NCBI GenBank assembly: GCA_003508835.1
Contig: PUFA01000066.1
Span: 1,612,001-1,676,000, forward strand
DNA: 64,000 bases
Direction: 5' to 3'
Origin: Eonycteris spelaea
Taxonomy: Eukaryota > Chordata > Mammalia > Chiroptera > Pteropodidae
Positions 9,910 through 20,560 of the stretch are shown here, piece after piece. The notes beneath the pieces were generated by a model. That model saw nothing but the letters and a program-made list of their open reading frames with translations, was not told the DNA's origin and did no database searches. The stretch's first letter is position 1. The number at the start of each line of letters is the position of its first letter. Position numbers and translations under genes: made by a program.

Positions 9910-10879
9910 GCTCAGATTAATCCTCTGGAATCGAAGATGGGTTAGCTTCCCTGAGATGATGAAATTACTGTTACTAGCTCCTATCTCAATACAAAATCAG
10001 GGATCCCTTTGCAGGGAAGAAGGGTGAGGTGATGGCTGTTGGGTAGGCAACCAAGAATGACCGCTATTACTACTCCTGTTGTAATCGTTACTGGAGCCTT
10101 GTGCTAACTCTATGGAAACTTGACCCTTATCATCAGCTCTGCTGTAGTGAAGTGGATGCTCACTACCCAAGAAGTTACAGAAGACCTGGGAAGTAGGTTC
10201 CACGTTGCCAGTGGGGACACGGTGCCTTCTCTCTTTCCATTCGACATCGTTAGCTGCATGTGCCTCATGAGCATAAGGTGGATGCTGATGTGCATGCAGC
10301 TGAATCTGTGTCCTCCTCCTAGTAACATCTGATATGTCTCCTTGGTCACCAGCTTAGCTTTCAAAGATAGGGAGGCTTTTTACAAACATTGCTATTTAGA
10401 TTTAAGTACCAACATAATCTGCTAAAAGTATTGGAAGCGGTCACCCTACAGTGCAAGAAAATTGGGGCAAATGGAGTAAGAAAATGCCTTTTCTGGAACA
10501 AATCTTATAGAACTATTTGATTATTTAATTTGTGTGCACATACAGTCGATACAATAAATCGCAAAAAATAAAATTGGGGTCACCCGTAAAGGGGGACTGC
10601 CTCCCAGCCTTGACCTCACCTCCGTGGCCATGGGCAGCAACTCTGACCCAGGTCCCTCCCCCACCTGACTCCAGCCTTTTCCCTTCTCCAGTTTGGCTGC
10701 TGCTTCTCAGCTGGAACATAAAGCAAGAGAGGAGATTTCACCTAATCCCCTGGGTCATTTTCTCAAAAATTGGTTTCTTTTTAACCGTTTTTCATGAGGA
10801 ACAAAAAAGAACATGCGAGGCAGCCAAATTGTAGTCCCTGCTGGCTCTTGCTCTGGAGGGGAGGATGGTCTGAAAGGGC

Positions 10880-11002
10880 AAATGCCTTTGGAGCAGGCTT
10901 CAATTTTCAATCCATCTGGAGAGATGGCGGCCTCAGTGCCGCTTTATGAAATGAAATGGCCACTCCAAGAGCGGCCAATAAATCGGAGGGAAATGCTTTA
11001 GA
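10880..11002. promoter_or_regulatory. Candidate conserved non-coding element
   Basis: Repeat-free sequence with a YY1-like GAGATGGCGGCC at about 10920, two AATGG-type motifs and 'gcggccaataaatcggaggg'. Its mixture of AT-rich cores in unique DNA resembles deeply conserved enhancers, but no alignment was possible. Confidence 0.3.
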
Positions 11003-11109
11003 CACAGGCTGGAGAGCAGCTGTTAACGTGGGTGAGAGGCCCAGGATCGACTTCTATTAACTCCTGTGGTTCCAGTTCTTTGAAAGTGTCTCGAAGCTCG
11101 AAACAAGAA

Positions 11110-11230
11110 GCCAACTCCGAGGACTGGCGTTTGAGCCCAGCGTGGGTCCTAACTTGCTGTGTGGAAAAGGAAAAGTCACTCAGCCTCTCTGGGCTTCATT
11201 TCTGCATCTGGCCAAGTAAGGCAGAGTGAT
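11110..11230 (+). mobile_element. MIR SINE
   Basis: 'gcgtttgagcccagcgtggg', 'tcctaacttgctgtgtggaa' and 'cactcagcctctctgggctt' follow the MIR core; 'tttctgcatctggccaagta' closes it. Confidence 0.75.
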
Positions 11231-11599
11231 TGCAACTCTGCATGCTCAAAGGGTCCCTAGGAAAAGCAAATAAAATCATAGTGGTTGCCTCAAATTGTTA
11301 TTTTATGGGCTATTTAAGTCATTTTCTTGGGCTCTGGCAAACCCCGAGTAGCAGCCCTGTAAATGAGGCCAATCTGCTGTCATCATGGCCTTGTTATCGG
11401 GGTTGTGTATGCATAAGTAAGGATGTGGATGAGAATGAAAACCACGCAATTTGGGATGGTAGCTAATTCTTCAGGGAAGGTGGGCCGGGCGTGGTGTATA
11501 GGGCGTACACAAAGGGCTTCAACTGCCTCCTGATGTCTGGGAGGTAGACACGTGGATATTCATTATAGTACTTTTCATAACTTTTGTTTGTCTGTACTA

Positions 11600-11795
11600 G
11601 AGTTTCTCAATTTCAGTGACGTCGACATTTGGGGCTGGATAATTCCATGTTGTAGGGAGCTGTCCTGTGAATTTTAGGATGTTTAGCAGCATCCCTGGCC
11701 TCTACCCACTTGATGCCAGTAGCACCTTCCTCCTCTGAGATGTGAAACCCAAAAGTATGTCCCCTACAGGCAAAACTGTCCCCAGCTGAGACACT
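11600..11795 (+). mobile_element. MER5A-type hAT-Charlie DNA transposon
   Basis: 'gagtttctcaatttcagtga' starts the element, 'gatgtttagcagcatccctg' and 'cctctacccacttgatgcca' give the diagnostic middle, and 'caaaactgtccccagctgag' the end. MER5A is non-autonomous, so no transposase is expected. A segment between 11735 and 11765 is shortened. Confidence 0.85.
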
Positions 11796-11824
11796 AGCCT
11801 AGAAAAAAAGAGGGCTTATGTCTC

Positions 11825-11900
11825 AGAAATGTTAGATGACTTCCTCAAGGTCACACCGTGGGTAAATGAAAGAGACCAGCTTTCAAGTCTCCTCCATCCC
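11825..11900 (-). mobile_element. MIR SINE fragment, reverse
   Basis: 'gacttcctcaaggtcacacc' followed by 'gtgggtaaatgaaagagacc' is the reversed MIR core. Confidence 0.65.
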
Positions 11901-13540
11901 ATCTGGGGCTCTTTAAAATCTATCCAGGTGTCCCTCAGATGCAGATATTTTTGTTGTTAGGATTACAGCGGGGTTGCAACAGATATAAACACATCTGGAC
12001 GCACGTGACAGAAAATAAAACATAGAAAAATTATTTTTAGTTTTACATCAAATATAATAGTAACTGTAGTGCTAGTAATTAGATATTGACTAGTTAAGTG
12101 CCTGTGAACAACGCGGACAGCCGTGCGCCATGCATCTCCATGGGTCCCGCCCGGTGAGCAGCACAGGTGGAGGATGGATCTGATTTTCCGTCACTGTGTC
12201 TCAGCTGCCAAAGGCCACGCCAAATAGGCTCATTCACCCACATGGAGTACTATTCTGGGGTTTGAATATACTCAGTAGTTCCTATACTTGATGTTCACTT
12301 TATTTACAAATTTTTAAATTTGAGCCAAACTCAGCGTCTGGGAGGGGCTTTCATTCCACGGCCCCGCGGCAGAGCTGGGTGGAGACGCTTGGCTGGAACT
12401 CATGGGTGCATCATGCATCGCACTTAAGAGGAAATGGAAGTCCTGGAGAGATGAATAAACCGTAAACAAGCACCTCACCACTTACAAATGTAATTCAAAG
12501 CCAGAGGCTGATGGGCGATTTGCTGGACGCAAATGGGCACTGTGTAGCCGGAAGGTTTTGTGATGAGGGCAGGTCAGCAGGCGTTGAGGATGCTCTGATA
12601 CAGAGTCCTGTGCTGGGTGGGCAGCTGGTCTATAAGAAGTCTGATGCCTCCTCTGGTCTAACACTTTCCATTAATTCATAAGATATAAAGAAGATACTTC
12701 TAGTCCAGAATGTGGCTCGACCTTTCGGTGGGCCTCAGTCTACTTTTTAAAACTGATGTTTGCTAAATGCATCCCAGGCATAAGCCAAAGAAAAGACAGC
12801 TAGAAATCTCACCACACTGCATCTAACTCACCAACAAATTCAAGGGCACTTGCGGAAGGAGAGGGAAGTGCAGAGAAGGACTAGGCAGGTGGAGATCCAG
12901 CCAGCCTTTGGTCTCACAGGGATGGGGATGCTCCAGACACTAGACGCCATGATGTCTGAACTATCCAGGAAAACTCAGAAAATCTGCAGAAAGTAGATGC
13001 CACCTATTGCTGTTGGGATTATTTAATTTTCACCATTCAACTGATTTTTGCATAAGATGGGACTCCATTGCAAAAGAGAGGAATTGGTTTGTCCTTGACT
13101 CAGAAAATTCATGAGACTGAACATTCTTGGATAAAATCACCTAAAAACATTAAACAACAAATCGTCATGTAAACAATTACACGGCACCAAGAAAATATGC
13201 CGTAGAGAGGTGGGGAAAGATCAATCCAGGAGGGCTTCCCAGAGGAGGGAGTTCTCAGTTTGTCTCAAGGAGACTCAGGAGGTGGGATTGGAGGAGAGCT
13301 GGGCCCAGGACTCCCAGGAAGAAGAAAGGATTGTAGAAAACCCAGGAAATTGTAATTGGCAAATCTTGCACTAATGCCTTGGTCAAGAGATGGACCTGTT
13401 TCCTGGCAAGGGGGCCATCAGCACCTGACAAGTCCCTCCGGTGTCCACAGGCAAGAGATAAATCAGACATCACAAGTGCATGTAGTTGAGGACATATTAT
13501 GATCATGTCAGGGCCAAAGATCTGCCTGAGCATCACAAAT
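11901..13540. other. Unassigned, moderately AT-rich sequence
   Basis: No gene recognised. The segment 13195-13275 ('gaggtggggaaagatcaatc', 'ggagggcttcccagaggagg') could be a reversed L2 remnant, and 12690-12790 could be a MIR remnant; both are too weak to annotate separately. Confidence 0.4.
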
Positions 13541-13890
13541 GTTTATGAATATTAATAACCATTTGTTCCCAAAGGACCACAAATCAGTTAATTAAGGCCC
13601 TGTCAACCTGTTTATATTATCTATAAATGAAAACCCATCAGCAGCCAAACATGAAATTAAGCGGGCTGTGTGTGGGCCGCTACCATTTCTGGATAAATTA
13701 CACAGCCGGCCCCGCCCTTGGCACAGAGGCGGGTATTTCTCTTCCCATCCTCGTTTTAATCAAGTCACTGGTTACAGGAGGCACATGATAGATGGTGCTT
13801 TGCCTTGCACCCCTGCATGGTGGGGGGGGGGTGATTTAAGACTGTCAGTAAATTAGCTGCAATCCAGAGTCTTGGAGGAGAATTACCTAT
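13541..13890. promoter_or_regulatory. Candidate conserved non-coding element with homeodomain-type sites
   Basis: Unique, repeat-free sequence with AGTTAATTAAGG at about 13586, TTTATATTATCTATAAATGA at about 13609, 'aacatgaaattaagcgggct' at about 13649, and a second CTATAAATCAG near 13888. TAATTA and TATAAATGA-like cores suggest homeobox and MEF2-type binding. Conservation is presumed, not shown. Confidence 0.35.
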
Positions 13891-14094
13891 AAATCAGTGT
13901 TCCATAGACAGGTAATCAGGCCCCTAGTCCAGACACTGATCACCATGGGTCCAGATCTATTCGTCTTCTTCCTGGAACCATGGGACTGGGGTGGGGGACC
14001 CGAGTCACAGCCACCACCTGGTTCATGTTCCATCTGGACGTCTCAGCATCAGGGGTCTTAGGTACACTCTATGAAACGAGCCTCAAGAAGTCAG

Positions 14095-14097
<3 letters not shown>

Positions 14098-14134
<37 letters not shown>
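14098..14134 (+). repeat. (AG)n microsatellite
   Basis: About 18 AG units, pure to 14134 then interrupted by CGAGAC. A homopurine tract on the + strand. Confidence 0.95.
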
Positions 14135-14139
<5 letters not shown>

Positions 14140-14184
14140 CAGACCCCCAAAGGCAGAGACTGAAGCACAGAGAAGGAGCCATTC

Positions 14185-14265
14185 TTTGAACAACCAGCAC
14201 GTGTCGGGCATTGTGTTTGGAGCCGGAGACAGACACACCAGCCAACAAAACAGAGGAAAGGTGGG
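14185..14265 (-). mobile_element. L2 LINE, 3' end, antisense
   Basis: 'cgtgtcgggcattgtgtttg', 'gagccggagacagacacacc' and 'agccaacaaaacagaggaaa' match the reversed L2 3' region. Confidence 0.6.
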
Positions 14266-14579
14266 GGTAGAGGTGATCCAGCCCAGAATTGAGAAACCGC
14301 GTCTTCTACTCATTACACGGGTGATTCCTTCCCCAAACCATCCCGATCCCAAAACACTCCTTGTGGGGCAAGTTCTTGTAATATTTTTTCCTTTGGGGTA
14401 AAATGAATGTAGTTTCCTGATCACATTTATGCTAAAACAACGCTAAGTTCCACGCAGTTGCATTAAAACCGGCAGAATTCCTTGAAGAGTTAGAACAAAT
14501 TATCAAGATGCATAGTCCCTTTGGTAGAAGTCGTGGAGAACTGGGGTCCTCTGCACAGATCCCAGAGGGGAAGTGGCCT

Positions 14580-14725
14580 CCCTGGTTTGTATCCTGGCTC
14601 TGCCATTTACGAGCCGTGTGACCTTGGGCAAGTGTGCCTCAGTTTCCTCATCTGTAACACGAGACTAAAAATAGGTTTGGCCATTTGGGAGGGTTAGAGG
14701 CATTCGTACATGTGAAGTGCAACCT
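14580..14725 (+). mobile_element. MIR SINE
   Basis: 'gtatcctggctctgccattt', 'acgagccgtgtgaccttggg' and 'cagtttcctcatctgtaaca' are close to MIR consensus, making this one of the best-preserved copies. It carries a MEF2 consensus CTAAAAATAG at 14665-14674. Confidence 0.9.
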
Positions 14726-15224
14726 GTCTGGCTCTCTGGAAATCGCTTGCCTGAGGGGAAGTAGGTAAGGAGCCCATGACAAGCCAGCTGTGCAACCTGG
14801 GGAGGTTAGCAACCTCTCTGTTCTTCCACTCTCTCCTGGGGCTCCATGTTTTTCGTTTGCACTGGGCCTGCATATTGGGCAGCCGGTCCTGTCCTCACAC
14901 AGATACTAGATATAATTCTGCTGGATGAACTAGGCTGAGGCAGGAAGCCTCTTTCATTCATTCCTGAACACACGGGCAACATTTTTCCCTCGAGCCCAGC
15001 CACTCTGTGTCTGTCTGTCAGGGCAGGGAAGCCCCCAGCCCTGGATGCTGGGTCCCAGTATGATTTGCCTTACAAAGGCCTCCTCTGTCCCTAACAGATG
15101 TCCATAAATACATTTTCCCAACTGAAAAGTACTCCAGAGTCAACCCAGTGGGCAGAGCTGGTGCTTACGCACCAGGCGCCACACCGAGTCAGGGGTGGGG
15201 AGAGACGGGGCCAGCACAGAATCC

Positions 15225-15660
15225 GCCATCCTGTCTGTCCTTACCAGTCTTCTGTTGCTGCCATAGCCCATGACCACAAACCCGGGGGGCTTAAAACAAC
15301 AGAGACGTATTCTTTCGCAGCTCTGGAGCCCAGAAGTCTGAAATCAAGGTGTTGCTAGGGCCACACTCCCTCCAAAGACTCTGGGGCAGAGCGCTTTCTT
15401 GCCGCTTCAGGCATTCTTTGGCTTGTGGCCGCACCACCCCACTCTCCGCCTCCATCCTCACATCGCTTCTCCTCATGCAATGCCTGTCCTCGGGCCTGGG
15501 GTCCACCCGGTTAATCCAGGATGATCGCATCTTGAGATCTTTCACTCCTGTACATCTGCAAAGACTGTTTCCAAAGAAGATCACATTCGCAGGTGCTGCA
15601 GCTTTGGACCTGGTCAGACCTTCTCAGAGGCCACAACTCCATCCACTGCACCGCCGAAGA
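15225..15660 (-). mobile_element. Solo LTR, MaLR/MLT1-like, reverse
   Basis: The reversed LTR layout is clear: 'gcttaaaacaacagagacgt', 'agctctggagcccagaagtc', 'tgaaatcaaggtgttgctag', 'cattctttggcttgtggccg', then 'acatctgcaaagactgtttc'. No internal element is attached. Confidence 0.75.
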
Positions 15661-15729
15661 CGGGAGGAGAATGGCACGGAGGCCAAATGAACACAGAAGC
15701 AACGCGGCTCACACGTGCACGGTGCTCCC

Positions 15730-15905
15730 TGCGTGTCGGGCGGGGTTCTAACTGCCTTCCGTGTGTATTAACTCATTCGGTCGTTATGGTAACAGGTGCT
15801 GTTATCATACCTGTTCCGCAGATGAGGAAACCGAGACATGCAAACCTAAGCCACGTGCCTCCAGCCACCCAGCTGGTGCTGACCAGAGCCAGCAGCGGAG
15901 GCTAG
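15730..15905 (-). mobile_element. MIR SINE, reverse
   Basis: 'tgtgtattaactcattcggt', 'cagatgaggaaaccgagaca' and 'gccacgtgcctccagccacc' follow the reversed MIR. Confidence 0.7.
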
Positions 15906-16028
15906 CAGCCTGTCTGTCTGCAGAGTCTGACTTGCTCACTGCGGGCTGCTGGTTCTCTAACCCAGGTGGTGCCAGGCCAGGCGGGTGACACCAAGAATGA
16001 AGAGGCCTCAGGGAGGGGAGAGGTGGTA

Positions 16029-16052
16029 GGGGCAGGGCGGGGAGGGTGGGGG
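16029..16052 (+). other. G-quadruplex motif
   Basis: Five G-runs (16029-16032, 16035-16037, 16039-16042, 16044-16046, 16048-16052) are separated by loops of only CA, C, A and T. Short loops favour a stable parallel quadruplex. Confidence 0.8.
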
Positions 16053-16119
16053 TGTCGATCCTGGGCACCAGCCAAAAGCAGGCCTTTCACCTCTCCTTAT
16101 TTTTCAAGAAGAAGGTAAG

Positions 16120-16420
16120 ATCCCGATTTCATGTGAGAATTCCCAATTATTAGATTTTTTTATATTTTTAAAACACCTAATGACTCACATCAGTAACCTG
16201 TCAATCAGCAGTCTGCCTGCCACCCCAGGGTACAGGATAGGGCTATTAATTCCAACTTTGGGAGTCAAGAGTGCAGAGACCAGCACCAGTCCTGACTTCC
16301 AGGACGTATAGAGCAGAGCCCGCACGGCCTGGCCGCTCTCCACGAAGGCGGACTCTGAAGTCTCACTCTCATCTGTCTCTAAAGGAGCCATCGGTGGGAG
16401 GTGACAGCGACCGTAACTCT
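16120..16420. promoter_or_regulatory. Candidate conserved element with a PBX/PREP-type site
   Basis: Repeat-free sequence containing CTGTCAATCA at 16198-16207, the reverse complement of the PREP1/PBX1 consensus TGATTGACAG, next to TGACTCAC (AP-1-like) and two TAAT cores. Regulatory role is inferred. Confidence 0.4.
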
Positions 16421-17134
16421 GTTTTTATTATTATGGAGCACTGGTCATTTCTGGCTGAGTGGCGCTGAGTGATGGGTGGTGATTTAGGAATCTTATTGAA
16501 GGATTAGATAGGTGAAGGTAAAAGCATTTTCCTCCGAGGCCCAGACTGGCCGCAAACAAGTTTCTGTGGAGGATGCTGATAAAAAGCAAATTATTTTATT
16601 CTGTTCAAAATCAATTCCAACTTCAGGCTGCAGAGTCTCCCAAGAAATAAGGTATTAACACTTATCGTATGGTGCTGAATTCTTCAAGGAATAGTAATCC
16701 TTAAACAGACAGAAGAGAAGTCATTTTTTAAGCATTAAAATCCAGTCTTGTGTGCTGCCCATCCTTCTTCTTAACGAGCCACGCGCCGTCTTGGTGTATT
16801 TGGTGTGAGAAAAGAATTCAAATCACATTTCAACTGCCTCTAGTGATTCTAGAAGCACCAAGAGTACGTCCTTCTCCTTCTTCAGAACCTTCTCCTCTTC
16901 CTCATTGGTGCCCGAAATGCTACCAGAAGAGAGTCTCATCTCAGACTTATTTCCAGATGAGGAGAATTGCCTGGAGGAAAGTCCATGTTGAACCTTATAT
17001 TCAAGCTCTCAGATGAGGACATGAGAATATTTTTCTACAAACAATTGTTGATAAGGGAAAATTAGAATATGTGGCACAATGTATTCATGGTCCCAGCATT
17101 TAAGATATTTGGGAGCAGGACAATCTCTGGGGAT
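16421..17134. other. Unassigned sequence
   Basis: No gene or named repeat seen. An 88-codon frame at 16750-17016 has no recognisable domain. Confidence 0.4.
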
Positions 17135-17330
17135 GTGACCTAGCAGAGTAGAGAGATCACCAGAGACCTGATTTTGAATCCTACTGGTTATTCATTTGCC
17201 CAACAAATATTTAGGGAACATTTACAATGTGCCAAGCCTCCATGCTAGTACCAGTTTGTGAGTTACGCGACTTTAGACAAAGCACCTTTCTGAGCTGGGT
17301 GAGTTAGGTGAGAAGCAGTAAATAGGAGGA
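17135..17330 (+). mobile_element. MIR SINE interrupted by an L2-like piece
   Basis: The MIR left part ends near 17188 ('cctgattttgaatcctactg'). The right part resumes at about 17251 with 'gtttgtgagttacgcgactt' and 'agacaaagcacctttctgag', which continue the MIR 'tgtgaccttgggcaagtcac' region. The intervening 60 bp belong to another element. Confidence 0.6.
17189..17250 (-). mobile_element. L2 LINE 3' end, antisense, inside a MIR
   Basis: 'ttcatttgcccaacaaatat' and 'ttacaatgtgccaagcctcc' match the reversed L2 end. It is nested in a MIR, so it may be a later insertion or a rearrangement. Confidence 0.6.
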
Positions 17331-17565
17331 CCTTTGGGTCACTTCCCCTTCTTCCCCATGGCAGACATCACTAAATGATCACAGTATTTCATCTTGCTGC
17401 AACTGGGGTGGGTTCCTAATCCAGTCAAGTGGCTCTGAGTAGTTTGTATCAGTCAGAAAACAGGTGAGGTTATGCTGTATAAAAACAAACAAAAGTTGCT
17501 TTTTCACTCGGGCTGCAGCTCTGCCTTGAGTCACCTTCTCTCTAGGATTCTAGTCTCTCTCATAA

Positions 17566-17671
17566 GATTTTTCAACCTTGGTAATATTGAAGTTTTGGGT
17601 GGAATTATTCTCTTATGGGGGGCCTGTCCTGTAGTATTGTAAGATGTTTAGCAGCATCTCAGGCCTCTACC
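17566..17671 (+). mobile_element. MER5A-type DNA transposon, left part
   Basis: 'gatttttcaaccttggtaat', 'gttttgggtggaattattct' and 'gatgtttagcagcatctcag' match MER5A. The element breaks off after 'cctctacc' and resumes at 18143. Confidence 0.85.
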
Positions 17672-18142
17672 TATATTATGAGTTGAATTGTATCTTTTCA
17701 CATTCATAAGCTGTAGTCCAAACTCCCAGTACCTCAGAATGAGACCTGATTTGGAAATAAATTTGCTGCAGATGTAATTAGTTAAGATGAAGTCATACTG
17801 GAGTAGGATGGGCCCCTAATTTAAAATGACTGGTGTCCGTTAAAAGAAGGAAAAATTTGGAGACAGAAACGAACATAAGGAGAGTGCCATGTGACAATGA
17901 AGGCAGAGATCAGGATGATGCTTCTGTAAGCAAAGGAATATAAAGGATTGTCAGCAAACCACCAGAAGCTAGGGGAGAGGCCTGGGACACATTTTTCTTC
18001 ACAGCCCTCAGAAGAAATCAGCCCTGAGGATGCCTTGATTTTGGACTTCTAGCCTCCAGAACTGGTAAGACAATAAATATCTATTATTTAAACCACCCAG
18101 ATTGTGGCACATTGTTACAGCACCCCTAGCAAATGAATACAA
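17672..18142 (+). mobile_element. Solo LTR, MaLR/MLT1-like, inserted in MER5A
   Basis: A near-complete LTR of about 470 bp: 'gagttgaattgtatcttttc' at the start, 'cccagtacctcagaatgaga', 'gactggtgtccgttaaaaga', 'cttctagcctccagaactgg', an AATAAA signal at 18072, and 'taaaccacccagattgtggc' near the end. No internal genes, so it is a recombined solo LTR. Confidence 0.8.
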
Positions 18143-18228
18143 CCCACTAGATGCTGGCGGGACCCTCCCCCCCCCAAGTCGTGGCAACTGAGTCGTAGAC
18201 ATTTTCAAATGTCCTCTGGGGGTAGGGA
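18143..18228 (+). mobile_element. MER5A-type DNA transposon, right part
   Basis: 'cccactagatgctggcggga' continues the element exactly where the left part stops, followed by a C run, 'agtcgtggcaactgagtcgt' and 'acattttcaaatgtcctctg'. The terminal inverted repeat is missing. Confidence 0.8.
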
Positions 18229-19055
18229 GGACGTCATCCTCAGTAGAGAGCTCCTGCTCTCTCAGGAGCATTTCCAGAGACAAGGGAGCATGCAGAGGAT
18301 GGTACAGGTGTCCGCACTCCAGACTCACAGGGGTCCCATTAGCCGGAACGCATTCAACAGCATGGGAGCCTCTCAGGGTCTGCTCGGTGCCCAGCCCCAT
18401 CCCTGTTGGCCCTGCCTCCCAAGCTGTTCTTCTTCCAGGGAGAACAGACGTTGCCCCCTTCTCGTCCTCCCGTGGGCATGGGGCACCCTGCCTGGGTTCC
18501 TGGGGGGTGGGGTGGAGGTCAGGGGATGCTTCCTGGAGAAGACTCCAGGCCCAGGCTCTGTAGATTCAGAGCAGACACCCGCCTTGGGAAGTGAGAGCGA
18601 ACAGATGTGCTTCTGCGGTCTCCATGGAGATGTGCCAACCCGGCAACCTTGATGAGCAGCCGCGCCTGGCCCTGGAAGCTTTTGTCTTCACAGAGTCGTT
18701 CTTTGAGTACAAACACGGAAAGCAAATCTTCCAGTTATCCAGAGGGACAGGGGCTTCCCTCCTGGCCGTTGGGGCCTGGCTGGCCAGGATACCCCAAAGC
18801 AGGGGTATATGTGTGGGGGCCCTTGATGAGCTCTCTGGGGACCGTAGGCACAGGGTTTGGTTAAATAATCTTCCACTCCACCCCCGGTCTTTTCACTCGC
18901 TGCCATTTAAACACACTGATGCCAGGTCTAGCTGTAGGAGAAAGTCCCCACAGCTCCGCCCTGAAAGGAAGAGAATAAAGAACAACCCCAGCATCTCTTG
19001 AATGCAGAACAAAAAGCATGTATAAGAGATAGAGGCAGATAACCGGAATATTGCA
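18229..19055. other. Unassigned sequence with open frames
   Basis: Frames of 147 (18209-18652) and 136 (18591-19001) codons overlap other frames on both strands and show no known domain. A 12-bp palindrome TCTCCATGGAGA at 18619-18630 resembles a weak RFX X-box. Confidence 0.35.
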
Positions 19056-19064
19056 TGGCCATCA

Positions 19065-19345
19065 TCCATTCCGCAAAAGTCAGAGCCCCTATTGGGTGCC
19101 AGCAGTGAACACCTCTCTCTGATGTAGTCCCCTGTCTCATGGAGCTGACACACTGACAAATAAATAATTCCAGCCAAGGAAATCAGACCAAGTCATAGGC
19201 GAGAGAGTGATGAGGGCATATGTTGCGCAGGCATGGCAGGACAGCTTTTCTGAGCAGGTGACGTGTGAGCAGGGACCTGCAGGAGAAGAAGAGGCCAAAT
19301 GAGGGAAAAGTGATCCAGGAGGTAGGAACAGCCAGCGTGAAGGCT
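19065..19345 (-). mobile_element. L2 LINE, antisense
   Basis: 'ctattgggtgccagcagtga', 'tcatggagctgacacactga', 'caaataaataattccagcca' and 'gaggccaaatgagggaaaag' follow the reversed L2 3' region. Confidence 0.65.
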
Positions 19346-20360
19346 CAGAGTCTACCTTATTTAGAGTCTGAAGCATCTGCCAATTAAAGTTGTGCCCATC
19401 CACTCAGGATGCTCCTTGGCTTCATGAGGATAGAGGTGCAGCCTCTCATCTGGTAAGACTTTGTAAGATCTCCTTCCTCTTCTAGAAAGCAGGGCAGTGA
19501 GGGGTGCAGGAAACTCCGCATGGACCCCTCATGAGTTAACTCACCCACGGGCTTGATAATCAGATCCTGTCATACCTTAAAACCACAGGGCCAGAAGCCT
19601 CCTTTGAGGTCATCTCGGTCCATGCTTCCAAAATGTCATCGTTTGCACCCCCAGCACCATCTGCATGCCTGCTTCTCACCTGCATGTGGTAAAGGTCCTC
19701 AAATCAAGAATCATGACTTTATTGCTAGTTCTTTTTATTTCTGATATAGTTATTCAAATTTAAAAAAAAAATGTGTGTCAGGGTACCACCTGAAACCCAC
19801 CCACAATGACACTTTGTGAAACGCCACTCTAGTTTAGCCCCTGTGTCTACACACAACCAAGGCCCTGAGATTTATACAAGACCACACGATGGATGAGCTC
19901 GACACATTCTCATCTTCCCTTCTGCCCTCTGGGCTGGTCATCCCAGCTGATGTTCAGGAAGGAGGCCTGATGGCCAAGGCCTCTTAGTTCTGAGATACTC
20001 AAGTCTCAGTGCTCTTCAGTTTCTGCCCTCATGTCCTGCCTCTCTCTCTCCCTCCATGTCTCCTTCTCTCCTTCCTCTCCTTCTTCTTTCTCCTGTCCCC
20101 CATCCTCTCCCCTCTCCATAACTGTGAAATCACCAAGCAGATTTTCGAATCTCTTCTCTGCCTAACTCACTTATTCCAAGCCACTGTCTCCAGGTGAAAA
20201 AAAGAAAAAAAAAAAAAACCAGAACACTAATTTCATCCTCTTTCCCATAAAGAGGAAGAAAGACCTTTATTCCTCACAAACATTTTGAAACAACCCATCA
20301 CATCAAACATGAGCCAAATCACCTCCATCAGAATCCTTCCGGGAGGATTAAAGGAAGCAT
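19346..20360. other. Unassigned sequence
   Basis: No gene recognised. Pyrimidine-rich DNA at 20009-20120 and an A-rich run at 20197-20218 are the only low-complexity parts. Confidence 0.4.
20197..20218 (+). repeat. A-rich run
   Basis: Twenty-one A residues with one G at 20204. No retroposon body recognised upstream. Confidence 0.85.
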
Positions 20361-20364
20361 TCAT

Positions 20365-20560
20365 CGACTCCACGATATTTCTTAGGTGCTCGGGTATATG
20401 CAAGACCCTGTTCAAATCACAGGTGAGAAAGCAATGAACAAAACAAAAGTCTTACCCTGTTGGAGCTTTGTTTCTGTGGGTGGGTTGGGGAACAGGTAAT
20501 TCACAAATGAAGATAGAATTTAAAGGAAAATTGAATGAATGAATGAATGAATGGCCAGTG
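20365..20560 (-). mobile_element. L2 LINE 3' end, antisense, with (TGAA)n
   Basis: 'tttcttaggtgctcgggtat', 'gcaagaccctgttcaaatca', 'gcaatgaacaaaacaaaagt' match the reversed L2; a TGAATGAATGAATGAATGAA repeat at about 20533-20552 lies in it. Confidence 0.55.

Larger units (their letters stand above)
9456..10850. other. Mostly unassigned sequence
   Basis: Apart from a short TTTG repeat and a palindrome, nothing is recognised. Frames at 10110-10364 occur on both strands (84 and 70 codons) and look like chance. Confidence 0.4.

Noticed and set aside
18619..18630. Second RFX-like palindrome TCTCCATGGAGA
   Set aside because: Lacks the GTTGCC/GGCAAC arms that define the X-box.
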